Assembly: GCF_001995215.1 (NCBI RefSeq)
Contig: NZ_MUXN01000007.1
Location: forward strand, 62,001-126,000
DNA from: Amycolatopsis azurea DSM 43854
Lineage (GTDB): Bacteria > Actinomycetota > Actinomycetes > Mycobacteriales > Pseudonocardiaceae
DNA length: 64,000 bases
Direction: 5' to 3'
Shown: piece after piece, positions 8,757-18,100 of the stretch
How the letters are laid out: the number at the start of each line of letters is the position of its first letter
Position numbering within the stretch: position 1 is the stretch's first letter
Translations under genes and position numbers: made by a program
The notes under the pieces: generated by a model
The model's input: the letters and a program-made list of their open reading frames with translations, nothing else
Database searches by the model: none
What the model was told of the DNA's origin: nothing

Positions 8757-10928
8757 GTGGAGGATGTTTCTCCACCGCGGAATACGAAAACGACCCCAGG
8801 ACCGGCGGACGTGACTGCCCCACTTCCGGACGGCGATGAGTTCTCCGTATCGCCGGACGCCCCGAAGAGAACTTCATCCTCCGCATCCCCGAAGCGGAAG
8901 AACGCCGCACCGACCCGGGCAACGCTCGCACGCAAGTGGGCGTACCTGGTCACCGGTACGGCGTATCTTCCGTACACCCATGCCCAGATCGAGGAGCATT
9001 TCTCCGCTCTGCTGGACGAGGTCTTCGCGGCGGTGCTGAGTGACGACGCCGAACCCGCGCAGGCCACCGAGGCCGGCGCGCGGCTCGTCGCGCTCAGGTG
9101 CGTCGGGCCGGACAGCCTGCGTCGCACGATGGAGGTACTCGGCAAGGGTCTCTTGCACGAACCGGAGTTGCGGAGCGTGAAGTCGCTCCCCGAACGGGTG
9201 TTGCAGGTGCTGGGCGCGCTCGCGTCCGGCTACGGCGAGGCCCTGCGCGAGAGCATCCAGACGCAGCAAGAGGATTTGAGCCGCACGCTGGTCACTCTCG
9301 AACGCGAGACGCGGCGCGAGCTGGTGCTCACGCAGGCGCGCTTCGAGCAGCTGTTCACCGGCTCGAAGACCGGGGTGGCCGTCACCAGGGTGGACGGCCG
9401 CGTCCAGCGGGTGAACCCGGCGTTCGCCGAGATGCTCAACCGGCCCGTCGCCGACCTGATCGGGCTCAACCTCTACGAGCTGGTCCACTCCGAAGACGCC
9501 GATGGCCTGCGCGAGGGCCCCCGGAAGCTGCTCGAAGGCGAGACCCATCGGCTCGAGCTGTCGCGAAGACTCGTCACCGCCGACGACGAGGAGGCGACGT
9601 GGGCCGGGTTCACCGGCGCCGTCATCCGCGATCCGGCGGGTGAGGCCCAGCAGCTGATCACGCTCGTCGACGGCGACACCGACGTCTCCCTGCTCCAGCG
9701 GCAGCTGAGCCGTCAGGCCCTGCACGATCCGCTGACCGGCCTGCCGAACCGGCAGTTCTTCGGCACTCGCCTGGAGCGGGCGCTGCGGCACGCGGACCCG
9801 GCCTTCGGCGTCACGGTCTACCACCTGGACCTCGACGGATTTTCCCTGATCGCGGGCGGTCTCGGGCAGAAACAGAGCGACGCCCTGCTGAAGAACGTCG
9901 CCGGGAAGCTGCGGGCCGTCGTGGGCGGCGAGGACGCGCTCGTCGCCAGGATAGGCGGTGACGAGTTCGGCATCCTCATCCAGAACACCGCCGCCAGCCC
10001 GGACGTCGCCACCGTCATCGGCATGATCAACCAGGAACTCTCCGAACCGGTCTACCTCGAAGGCGGCAGCGGGGTCGCGGTTTCGGCCTGCGTCGGGGTC
10101 GTCCACCGGCCGCCCCGCGACATCGCGCCGAACGAACTGCTGCGCGTCTCCGACATGACGCTGCGCCGGGCGCAGTCCAATGGCTACCGGCAGTGGGCGT
10201 TGTCCGATTCCGCCCTCGACACCAGGGAGCGGCACGAGTTCGGCCTGGCCGTCTCGATGGCGGGTGCCTGGGAGACCGGCGAGATCGAGGTCCACTTCCG
10301 GCCGCTGACGTGGCTCGAGGACAGCAGGCCCGCGGGCATCGAAGCGCGGCTCGCGTGGAACCACCCGCGCCACGGCCGGATCGGTCACGACACCTGCGTC
10401 CGCTTCGCCAACGAAACCGGCCTCATCGTGCCGCTCGGCGAATGGCTCATCCGCACGGCGTGCGAGGAATCGGACGACAGACTCCCGATGGTCGTCGGCC
10501 TGACACCGCATCAGGCCGCGGATCCCGATCTCGTCGGGTCGGTGCGCCGCGTGCTCACCGCGACCGGGCTCGGGCCGTCGCGCCTGCGGCTGGGCTTCCC
10601 CGCCGGCGCCGTGCTCGCCGAACTCGGGGAGACCGTCGACAACCTGCACCTCCTCGCCGAGATCGGGGTGGACGCCGAACTGCAGGACTTCGGCGTGGCC
10701 GGTGACGTCGTCTGCCTCGTGGACGTGCCCGTGCGGACGGTCCGGATCGCGCCCCGGCTCGCGGAGCGGCGGACGGAACCCCTGGCGGCACGCGCGCTGC
10801 GGAACCTCATCGAGACCGCGGACGCCGCGGGCGCGACGGTGATCGCGGACGGCATCGATTCGACCGGCGACGCCGGCTGGTGGCGGTCGGCCGGTGCCCA
10901 CATCGGGGCCGGTCGCTACTTCGGTTAG
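8757..10928 (+). CDS. PAS-GGDEF diguanylate cyclase with degenerate EAL domain
   Basis: A 723-residue cytosolic signalling protein. Residues 60-180 form a helical N-terminal domain (RATLARKWAYLVTGTAYLPY), a PAS domain spans about 195-310, and a GGDEF domain carries an intact RIGGDEFGIL signature near 397, so c-di-GMP synthesis is plausible. The I-site Arg is not evident (GGED). The C-terminal EAL-like domain is degenerate: EARLAW replaces EALLRW and QDFGVAG replaces DDFGTG, so it probably no longer hydrolyses c-di-GMP. The GTG at 8757 is used; a GTG at 8811 is possible. It precedes the VWA gene on the same strand. Confidence 0.88.
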   Translation: MEDVSPPRNTKTTPGPADVTAPLPDGDEFSVSPDAPKRTSSSASPKRKNAAPTRATLARKWAYLVTGTAYLPYTHAQIEEHFSALLDEVFAAVLSDDAEPAQATEAGARLVALRCVGPDSLRRTMEVLGKGLLHEPELRSVKSLPERVLQVLGALASGYGEALRESIQTQQEDLSRTLVTLERETRRELVLTQARFEQLFTGSKTGVAVTRVDGRVQRVNPAFAEMLNRPVADLIGLNLYELVHSEDADGLREGPRKLLEGETHRLELSRRLVTADDEEATWAGFTGAVIRDPAGEAQQLITLVDGDTDVSLLQRQLSRQALHDPLTGLPNRQFFGTRLERALRHADPAFGVTVYHLDLDGFSLIAGGLGQKQSDALLKNVAGKLRAVVGGEDALVARIGGDEFGILIQNTAASPDVATVIGMINQELSEPVYLEGGSGVAVSACVGVVHRPPRDIAPNELLRVSDMTLRRAQSNGYRQWALSDSALDTRERHEFGLAVSMAGAWETGEIEVHFRPLTWLEDSRPAGIEARLAWNHPRHGRIGHDTCVRFANETGLIVPLGEWLIRTACEESDDRLPMVVGLTPHQAADPDLVGSVRRVLTATGLGPSRLRLGFPAGAVLAELGETVDNLHLLAEIGVDAELQDFGVAGDVVCLVDVPVRTVRIAPRLAERRTEPLAARALRNLIETADAAGATVIADGIDSTGDAGWWRSAGAHIGAGRYFG

Positions 10929-11030
10929 GCCGTTCGCCGTAGCGAGGCGCGCTAAGTTACCCGAGGGTTGACGTGCGCGGGCGGATTGGGCAACATCCCA
11001 GATCCCGTACCGCACCTCGGAGGCATGCAC

Positions 11031-12614
11031 ATGCAGGTTGGCCCGAGGCGTGGTGGGCGTTCCACCGCGCCCGTCGTCGTCTTGAGCCTGCTGCTGGTGA
11101 TCGCGCTCGGTGCCTGGTGGGGTGTCGACTACCTCCGCGCCCGGTTGTCGGGCAACGGTTGTGACGCGCTGACGCCGGTCGAGATCACCGCCGCGCCCGA
11201 CGTCGCCCCGGTGCTCACCCGGCTCGCGGCGACCGTGCCGCAACAGGAATGCTTCAGTGTCAACGTCACCTCGAGCGAGTCAGCCAGAACCGCCGACCTG
11301 CTCGGGACCACCACTTCCGGCGGGCCCGACGTCTGGGTCCCCGAGTCGAGCACGATGTTGTCGCAGGCCAGGGACGCCGGTGCGTGGAACCTGTCGGAAT
11401 CCGGTCAGTCGGTGGCGAATTCCCCGGTGGTGCTGGGACTTCCCGACGAGACCGCACGACGGTTCGGCTGGCCGGGGGAAAACCCCGGCTGGCAAGCGAT
11501 CCTCGACGGTGCCCCGGTCGGGATGCCGGACCCGGCGCGCGATCCGCTGGGTGTCTCGACGCTGCTCGGCCTGCGGAAGCTGACCGAGAAGGCGCCCGAC
11601 CCGGCCGCCGCCTTCACCGCCGTCATGCGGAAGCTGAACCCGGCGCCCGGACAGTTCCCGGCCGCCTTCCCGGCGACCGAACAGTCCGTCCTCGCCCGGA
11701 ACCTCGTGGCGGCGTACTCGGGTGTCCCGGTCCAGGGGTTCGACTATCCGTACGTCGTGCTGCCCAAGGCTTCGGAGGCGTCGAGGGGCGCGGCGGAACG
11801 CTTTCTGCGGCTGCTGCTCGATCCGATGGCCGCCGCGACCTTCGCCGACGCGGGATTCCGTGCGCCGAACGGTCACTTCGCCGTCCCGCGGGCGCGGGAC
11901 AGCCGGACCGATCCGGCGCCGCATCCCCCGGGGCCCCCGCCCGTGGCGGACCGGTACGCCGCCTTGCAGGCCTGGGCGGGGACGAACCTGAGCGCCCGGG
12001 TCCAGGTGCTGCTCGACGTCTCCGGTTCGATGGCCGCCGCCGTGCCGGGCACGGGGAAGAGCCGGATGGAACTCACCCTGCAGGCCGCGACGCAGGGCCT
12101 CGGGCTGTTCAAACCCACCACCGAACTGGGCTTGTGGCTGTTCTCGACCAAATTGGACGGTGACAAGGACTACCGGGTCCTGCTGCCGATGAAGACGATC
12201 GCCGAACAGGTCGCTTCGGGCGGTGTCGAGCAGCTGCAGGCGGTGCGGCCGAAAGCCGGCGGGGCGACCGGGCTCTACGATTCGATCCTCGCCGCGTACC
12301 AGAACGCCAGGCAGAACTGGAAACCCGGCCGGATCAACCTGGTCGTCGTCCTCACCGACGGACGCAACGAGGACGGCGACACGATCGGGCTGCCGAGGCT
12401 GCTGCAGGAGCTGGGCGAACTCCAGGATCCGCGGAAACCGTTGCCGGTCATCGGGATAGGCATCGGACCTGACATCGACGCGTCCGAACTCCGGCAGGTT
12501 TCCGCCGCCACCGGCGGGGAATCGTTCACCACCCCCGATCCGCGGAAGATCTCGGACGTCTTCTACCAGGCGCTGAGCAAGATCATGTGCCAGCCGCCGA
12601 CCTGCAAGAATTGA
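11031..12614 (+). CDS. Membrane-anchored substrate-binding plus VWA domain protein
   Basis: A 527-residue protein. One N-terminal transmembrane helix (residues about 12-32) anchors an extracytoplasmic solute-binding-protein-like region (about 45-300, GPDVWVPESS). A proline-rich linker and a von Willebrand A domain follow, with MIDAS motif DVSGSM near 330 and VVLTDGRNED. Such SBP-VWA fusions are common in Actinobacteria; the ligand is unknown and surface adhesion or sensing is an inference. The ATG at 11031 follows GGAGG with 7-nt spacing; the ATG at 11025 is too close to it. The gene ends 8 bp before the next start, suggesting co-transcription. TAAGTTACC at 10953-10961 is a possible -10. Confidence 0.85.
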   Translation: MQVGPRRGGRSTAPVVVLSLLLVIALGAWWGVDYLRARLSGNGCDALTPVEITAAPDVAPVLTRLAATVPQQECFSVNVTSSESARTADLLGTTTSGGPDVWVPESSTMLSQARDAGAWNLSESGQSVANSPVVLGLPDETARRFGWPGENPGWQAILDGAPVGMPDPARDPLGVSTLLGLRKLTEKAPDPAAAFTAVMRKLNPAPGQFPAAFPATEQSVLARNLVAAYSGVPVQGFDYPYVVLPKASEASRGAAERFLRLLLDPMAAATFADAGFRAPNGHFAVPRARDSRTDPAPHPPGPPPVADRYAALQAWAGTNLSARVQVLLDVSGSMAAAVPGTGKSRMELTLQAATQGLGLFKPTTELGLWLFSTKLDGDKDYRVLLPMKTIAEQVASGGVEQLQAVRPKAGGATGLYDSILAAYQNARQNWKPGRINLVVVLTDGRNEDGDTIGLPRLLQELGELQDPRKPLPVIGIGIGPDIDASELRQVSAATGGESFTTPDPRKISDVFYQALSKIMCQPPTCKN

Positions 12615-12622
12615 GGCAAGCC

Positions 12623-14368
12623 GTGGTTGTCCGGGGGAAGAGACCTTCGCCGGTCACGATCGCCGCGATCGTCGCCGGCGTGATCCCGTTCGTCCTGCAC
12701 ACCTGGGCGGCGCTGCGCGGCAGTCTCGCGCAAGACGATTTCGTCATCACCTACCACGCCGCGAAGGCGGGGCCGTTCGACTTCGGCTACTTCTTCCAGG
12801 ACTACCATGGCCATCTCGCGCCGGGCGGATTCCTGCTCGCCGACCTGCTGACCGCGTGGGCCCCGCTGAACTTCGCCGTACTGATGGCGCCGGTACTGCT
12901 GATGCAGGCGGTGTCCTCGATGCTGTTGTGGGCGGTGCTGGTGCGCTGTTTCGGGCGCCGCTGGGGGATTCTCGTCCCGTTCACGATGTTCACGACGTCG
13001 ACCTTGCTGCTCGTCCCGACGTTGTGGTGGGCGTACGCCCTTCAGCTGGCGCCCGTGCTGCTGGCCGCCACCGCCGCCCTGCACGCGCACGTGCGGTATC
13101 TCGCCGACGGCGGACGCTGGGCGATCGCCACCGTGGCCTGGACCGTCTTCGGTTTCGCCTTCTACGAGAAGGCGGTCTTCATTCCGCTGCTGGTCGCCGG
13201 GATCACCGTGCTGCTCGGAGTTTCCCTGCGCCGCCACCTCGTGCTCATGGGCGTTCTCCTCGCCGTGCTCGCCGGCTATGCCGCCGTTTTCCTGATCCTG
13301 ACCACGAGTCAGGTCGGGCAAGGCGGCGGTCCGGTCACGGTCGGCACGGTCGCGGACATGACGGGCCGGATGCTCGGCGACACCTTGGTGCCGGGGCTGG
13401 CGGGCGGGCCGTGGTCGGGGCCCGGGCCCGGCGCGACGTTCGCCGCATCCCCTGCCGTGGTAAGGATTCTGCTGCTGCTCGCGGCCGTCGCGGTGCTGAT
13501 CGCCGGTGTCCGCGTGGGCGGGCTCCGGGCTCGGAAGGCGTGGGTGCTGCTGGCCCTGGTGTTCGCGGCGGACGTCGGGCTCTCGGCGGCCACCCGGCTC
13601 ACCGAGGTCGGTCCCGAACTGGGCGGCGATCCCCGCTACGTCGCCGATCTGACGCTCGTCGCCGCGCTATGCCTCGCTTTCGCCTTCCTGGAACCCAAGC
13701 CGTTCGACCGGCCTTCCGATCCCGTGCCGTCCCCGGCGAAACGCCCGCTCGCCCTGGTGCTGAGCCTTGCCCTGATCGCGAGTTCCGCCGTGGGCTTCTC
13801 CCGGCTGGCACCGGGACTGCGGTTCGAGCACTCACGGGATTTCCTCGCCAACGCGCGCGCCTCGATCGAACGGGACCCCGATCTCGTGCTGTACGACACG
13901 ACGGTGCCGAACGACATCCTGCACGGCTGGTTCGGCGAGAACGCCCGTGTCTCCCGGGTGGTGGGTCTGATCCCGGGCTTCCGCTTCGACCAGCCGACCG
14001 GCCGGATGTCCCTTTTGGACGATGCGGGCACCGCGAGGACGATCGCCGGCGTGGAATCGATTTCCCGCGGCGTGCCCGGCCCTGTGGCAGGGTGCGGGTA
14101 CGCCGTCGGCGAGCAGCTGGTCCGGGTTCCGTTGGACACGCCCGTTCTCGGCAGGCACCTGCTTCGGATCGACTACTTCACCTCGGACGGCGGCGAAGGC
14201 GTCGTGGATCGTGACGGGGCGCGGGTGCCGGTGTGGTTCCAGCCCGGACTGCACACGATTTACCTGCCGATCGAGGGCCTGTTCGACAAGATCGGATTCC
14301 AGTTGTCCGCCAAGGGCGCTCCCGTCTGCGTCGCGAAGGTCGACATCGGCAGGCCGCTGACTCAGTAA
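12623..14368 (+). CDS. Polytopic membrane protein, possible GT-C-type enzyme
   Basis: A 581-residue protein with roughly ten hydrophobic segments over the first 430 residues, then an extracytoplasmic C-terminal domain. An early DD pair in a loop (AQDDFVITYHAAK, near residue 35) after the first helix is the layout of GT-C glycosyltransferases, which use polyprenyl-phosphate sugars outside the membrane. That assignment is an inference. The GTG at 12623 has GAGG upstream, overlapping the previous stop. The gene is probably co-transcribed with the VWA gene, and its 3' end overlaps the convergent methyltransferase gene by 7 bp. It sits at the left edge of the aftD locus. Confidence 0.75.
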   Translation: MVVRGKRPSPVTIAAIVAGVIPFVLHTWAALRGSLAQDDFVITYHAAKAGPFDFGYFFQDYHGHLAPGGFLLADLLTAWAPLNFAVLMAPVLLMQAVSSMLLWAVLVRCFGRRWGILVPFTMFTTSTLLLVPTLWWAYALQLAPVLLAATAALHAHVRYLADGGRWAIATVAWTVFGFAFYEKAVFIPLLVAGITVLLGVSLRRHLVLMGVLLAVLAGYAAVFLILTTSQVGQGGGPVTVGTVADMTGRMLGDTLVPGLAGGPWSGPGPGATFAASPAVVRILLLLAAVAVLIAGVRVGGLRARKAWVLLALVFAADVGLSAATRLTEVGPELGGDPRYVADLTLVAALCLAFAFLEPKPFDRPSDPVPSPAKRPLALVLSLALIASSAVGFSRLAPGLRFEHSRDFLANARASIERDPDLVLYDTTVPNDILHGWFGENARVSRVVGLIPGFRFDQPTGRMSLLDDAGTARTIAGVESISRGVPGPVAGCGYAVGEQLVRVPLDTPVLGRHLLRIDYFTSDGGEGVVDRDGARVPVWFQPGLHTIYLPIEGLFDKIGFQLSAKGAPVCVAKVDIGRPLTQ

Positions 14369-15066
14369 GGGTCGTACGGGCTGTCGTGGCCGAAGATCTT
14401 CGCCACGGGCGCCAACCGCAGCCGCAGCAGGATCTTGATCCCGACGTTGCGCAGGAACCACGGCAGCTGAGCGAGCACGCGCAGCCTGTCCCTGGCCGAC
14501 GGCGAAGTGAGCCGGAACCGGGCCATCGACGTCGCGCGGTCGAGATAGGTGTAGCGCCGTCCGAAAAGGACCTTCGCGATCGTGCCCAGGGTGACACCGA
14601 TCGAGGAAAAGCAGTCGTGGACCAGGATTTCCTTACCGTCGTCCAGGTTCGTGGACCAGCGCAGGTCGTCGGTGTAGGTCCAGTAGTCGTGTTTGCCGTC
14701 GATGTAGAGCAACTGAATCGGGCGATCCCAGCGCGGCCGGAGTTTTGTGCTGTACTCGGCTACGAGTTCCACGACGTCTTCGACGCCCGCCGCCCTCAGG
14801 TTCGCCTCGAACCGTTGGCGTGTCGGCGATCCGCCGAACAGTCGTCCGTCGACGAACGGGTCGACCGCGACCACCCGCGCGCCGACCGTGCGGGCGGCAC
14901 TGGCGAGCACGATCGTCGAACGGCCCTGGTGGCTGCCGATTTCGACGATCAGGTCGCCCTTGTCCAGACGGCACGCCGCGTTCCACAGGGCGAGGCCCTG
15001 ATCCCGCGTCATCCAGCCCTTGACGGGTTCGGCGAGCGACCACGCTTCTTCGAAACCGTCTGTCAT
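14362..15066 (-). CDS. Class I SAM-dependent methyltransferase (Methyltransf_24 type)
   Basis: A 234-residue protein with SAM motif I VEIGSHQGRS near residue 45, acidic motif II VVAVDPF, and LLYIDGKHDY containing the usual Asp/His of Methyltransf_24 members, which often act on sugars in surface-glycan clusters. The C-terminus is basic and hydrophobic (PWFLRNVGIKILLRL), suggesting membrane association. The ATG at 15066 has no ribosome binding site; instead TACTAT lies 6 nt upstream, as expected for a leaderless mRNA. It is divergent from aftD across only 39 bp, so a role in arabinan or related glycan modification is likely. Confidence 0.82.
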   Translation of the reverse strand: MTDGFEEAWSLAEPVKGWMTRDQGLALWNAACRLDKGDLIVEIGSHQGRSTIVLASAARTVGARVVAVDPFVDGRLFGGSPTRQRFEANLRAAGVEDVVELVAEYSTKLRPRWDRPIQLLYIDGKHDYWTYTDDLRWSTNLDDGKEILVHDCFSSIGVTLGTIAKVLFGRRYTYLDRATSMARFRLTSPSARDRLRVLAQLPWFLRNVGIKILLRLRLAPVAKIFGHDSPYDPY

Positions 15067-15072
15067 AGGCGC

Positions 15073-15098
15073 ATAGTAGCCACGTTTCCGCCTAGTAT
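15073..15098. promoter_or_regulatory. Compact divergent promoter with two -10 hexamers facing leaderless starts
   Basis: Between the starts at 15066 (minus) and 15106 (plus) lie TACTAT on the minus strand (15073-15078) and TAGTAT on the plus strand (15093-15098). Each ends 6-7 nt before its ATG and neither gene has a Shine-Dalgarno sequence, so transcription should begin at or next to the start codon. Each -35 region would overlap the other promoter, so the two should interfere. Confidence 0.6.
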
Positions 15099-15105
15099 CT
15101 ACCGG

Positions 15106-18100
15106 ATGGTAACCCCCGGCGCCCTCGCGAAGAAGCCGAGCACGTGGATCGTGCTGGCGCTGACGGTGCTGTCCTTTTTGCAGCGTCCCGGCCGGACGAC
15201 CTTCGACACCAAACTCGACCTCGCCGTGGATCCGCTCGCGTTCCTCGGCAGGGCCCTACACCTGTGGAATCCCCAGGCGACGGCGGGGGAGCTGCAGAAC
15301 CAGGCGTACGGCTACCTGTTCCCGATGGGGCCGTTCTTCGCGGTGTGCCAGGCGGTCGGGATTCCGGTGTGGATCGCGCAGCGACTGTGGTGCGCGGTCC
15401 TGCTCTCGGTCGCGTTCGGCGGCGCACTGCTGGTGGCCCGCGCGCTCGAAATGGGGAACGAACGGACTCGGCTGATCGGAGCAGTGGGTTACGCCCTCGC
15501 GCCGAGGATGGTCACCGAAATCGGTTCGCTGTCCTCGGAAATGCTGCCCGCCGTCCTGCTGCCGTGGGTGCTGCTTCCGCTGATCCTCGCCGACCGGATC
15601 GGCTCGCCACGTCGTGCCGCCGGGCTGTCCGCGCTGGCCGTGCTGTGCATGGGCGGGATCAACGGCGCGATGGTCGTGATGGCGCTCGTGCTGCCCGGGT
15701 TGTGGCTGCTGACCCGGAAATGGCGGAGCACGCACGTCGAACTCGTCATCTGGTGGTTCGTGTTCGTCGCGGGCGTGATGCTGTGGTGGATCCTGCCGCT
15801 GGTGCTGCTCGGCCAGTACAGCCTGCCGTTCCTGGACTACATCGAATCCGCGACGAACACCACGGCGCCGATGTCGCTGTTCGAGGTGCTGCGCGGCACG
15901 AACCAGTGGGTCGCCTACGTCGTCCAGGGCACGCCGTGGTGGCCGTCGGGCTGGGCGCTGATCGACAATCCCGTGCTGATGGCGGCGACCGGGCTGGTGG
16001 CCGCGGTCGGGCTGTTCGGCCTCGCGCGCCGTGGCCTGCCGGAGCGGCGGTTCCTGGTGCTCGGCGTCCTGACCGGGTTGACGCTGCTGACCGTCGGCTA
16101 TGTCGGGACGCTCGACAGCCCGCTGGCGGAACCCGTGCGGCATCTGCTCGACGGCCCGCTCGCACCGCTGCGGAACGTTCACAAGTTCGAGCCGGTGCTG
16201 CGGCTGCCCTTGATGCTCGCGTTCGTGCACGGCATCACGAGCGCCGCGCCCGCGGTCAGAAGGAATCTGCGGCCCGCGCTGGGCGCGCTGCTGGTCGTGG
16301 CGATGGCCGCGCCGGTGTGGCTGCTGACGTTGCGGCCGGGGCCGGGCTGGGACGAGGTACCCGGATACTGGTACGACGCGATGGGGTACGTCGCCAAGAC
16401 CGACGCGACGGCGCGGACGCTGCTGCTGCCCGCGACCGGGTTCGGCGAATACGACTGGGGCCGCACGGTGGACGAACCGGCGCAGGCCATCGCGGACAGT
16501 CCGTGGGCCGTGCGTAACCAGGTGCCGTTGGGCTCGGAGGGCAACACCCGCCTGATGGACTCGATCGACGCGGCCCTGGCCGACGGCCGAGGTGATCCCG
16601 GGCTCGCCGCCCTTCTCGCGCGCTCGGGCTACCGGTTCCTGGTGCTGCGCGGGGACATCGACCGCGCAAAGGTCGGCGCCCCCGATTTCACGACGGTGCG
16701 CGCCGGGCTGGCGGGGTCGCCGGGAATCGAGAAATCGGCCCAGTTCGGGCCTTTGGAGATCTTCGAGGTGAAACGGCCGGTCCCGCTGGTCACCGCGACG
16801 TCCGCGAAGGACGTCCCGACGGTGAGTGGCGGCCCGGAGAACCTGCTGCCGCTGATGAATTCCGGGCAGCTCGACCCGGGCACGCCGACGGTGCTGACCG
16901 GGGACGGCGGTTCGCCGACCGGGCCGAGGCTGGTCACCGACGGGTTGCGCCGCGCGGAACGCAACGTCGGCGGGGTGCGGGACAACCTGAGCCAGACGCT
17001 GACCGCCGGGGAGTCGCCGAGACAGCAGCGAGCCGCGCTGGACGTCCTGCCGTTCCCGGGCGAGCAGCACCAGACCGTGGCCGCGTACCGGGGGATCCGT
17101 TCGGTGACCGCGTCGACGGCGGCGTCCTTCGCGGACGCTTTCGGCGGTTCGGATCCGAGTCACCAGCCGTTCGCCGCGCTGGACGGCGATCCGCGCACCG
17201 CTTGGCATTCCTCGAGTTTCACCGGTCCGATCGGGGAATGGCTCGAAGTCGAACTGGACACCCCGCGGCTGGTGAACACGGTCGATCTCGCGATGGTCGA
17301 CGACATCCGCGTCGGCTGGCCGCCGACCCGGATCCGGATCACCACGGACAACGGTTCCGTCGACCACCAGGTCGTCCGCGGCGAAGGGGCGCACACCTAC
17401 CCGGCACCGGCGGGGGTGACCCGCAAGGTGCGGATCACGTTGCTGTCGCTCGTGGTCGGCAGGCAGGACGGGAACGTCGGCATCTCGGAGCTGAAGATCC
17501 CGGGCGCCGAACCGCAGCGTGCTCTCGAAGTCCCCGCCGACCTGTCGGCCGGTGCGGCGCCGGGATTCGCGTTCACGCGGGGCCAGCAGCCGAGGTACGC
17601 GTGTGTGCCGGACGCCGGGCACGTCCGGTGCGACGCTTCCGCCGCGCGTGACGGTGAAGAACCGGACGGGATCCGGCGGCTGTTCTCGACGACGTCGCAG
17701 AGCGCCTACGAGTTCGGCGGAACGGTCCTGCCCGCCGGAGGCGGCCGCGTCCCGGTGACCCTGCCCGGTGTGCGGGTGTCGGCGACTTCGCAACTGGGCG
17801 GGGATCCGGCGGCGAGCGCGTTCTCCGCGGTGGACGGGAATCCCGCGACGGCCTGGCAGCCCGACGTCACCGACCTGCGGCCGACGATGACCCTGGACTG
17901 GGAGAAACCGCAGACGATCTCCGGGATCCGCGTCGCCACGGATCCGCGCGCGCCCACGCGGTTGGAACTGACCACACCGACGTCGAACCGCTCCGTCGAA
18001 CTCGACGCTTCCGGCGCGGCGACGTTCGCGCCTTTGGAGACGACGCAGCTGAAGATCGCGTTCGCCGGCCTCGACGACGACCAGCGGACCCGGAACTCGC

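Noticed and set aside
8874..11243. 789-codon minus-strand frame across the GGDEF and VWA genes
   Set aside because: It spans two real genes and their gap, with no recognisable protein features.
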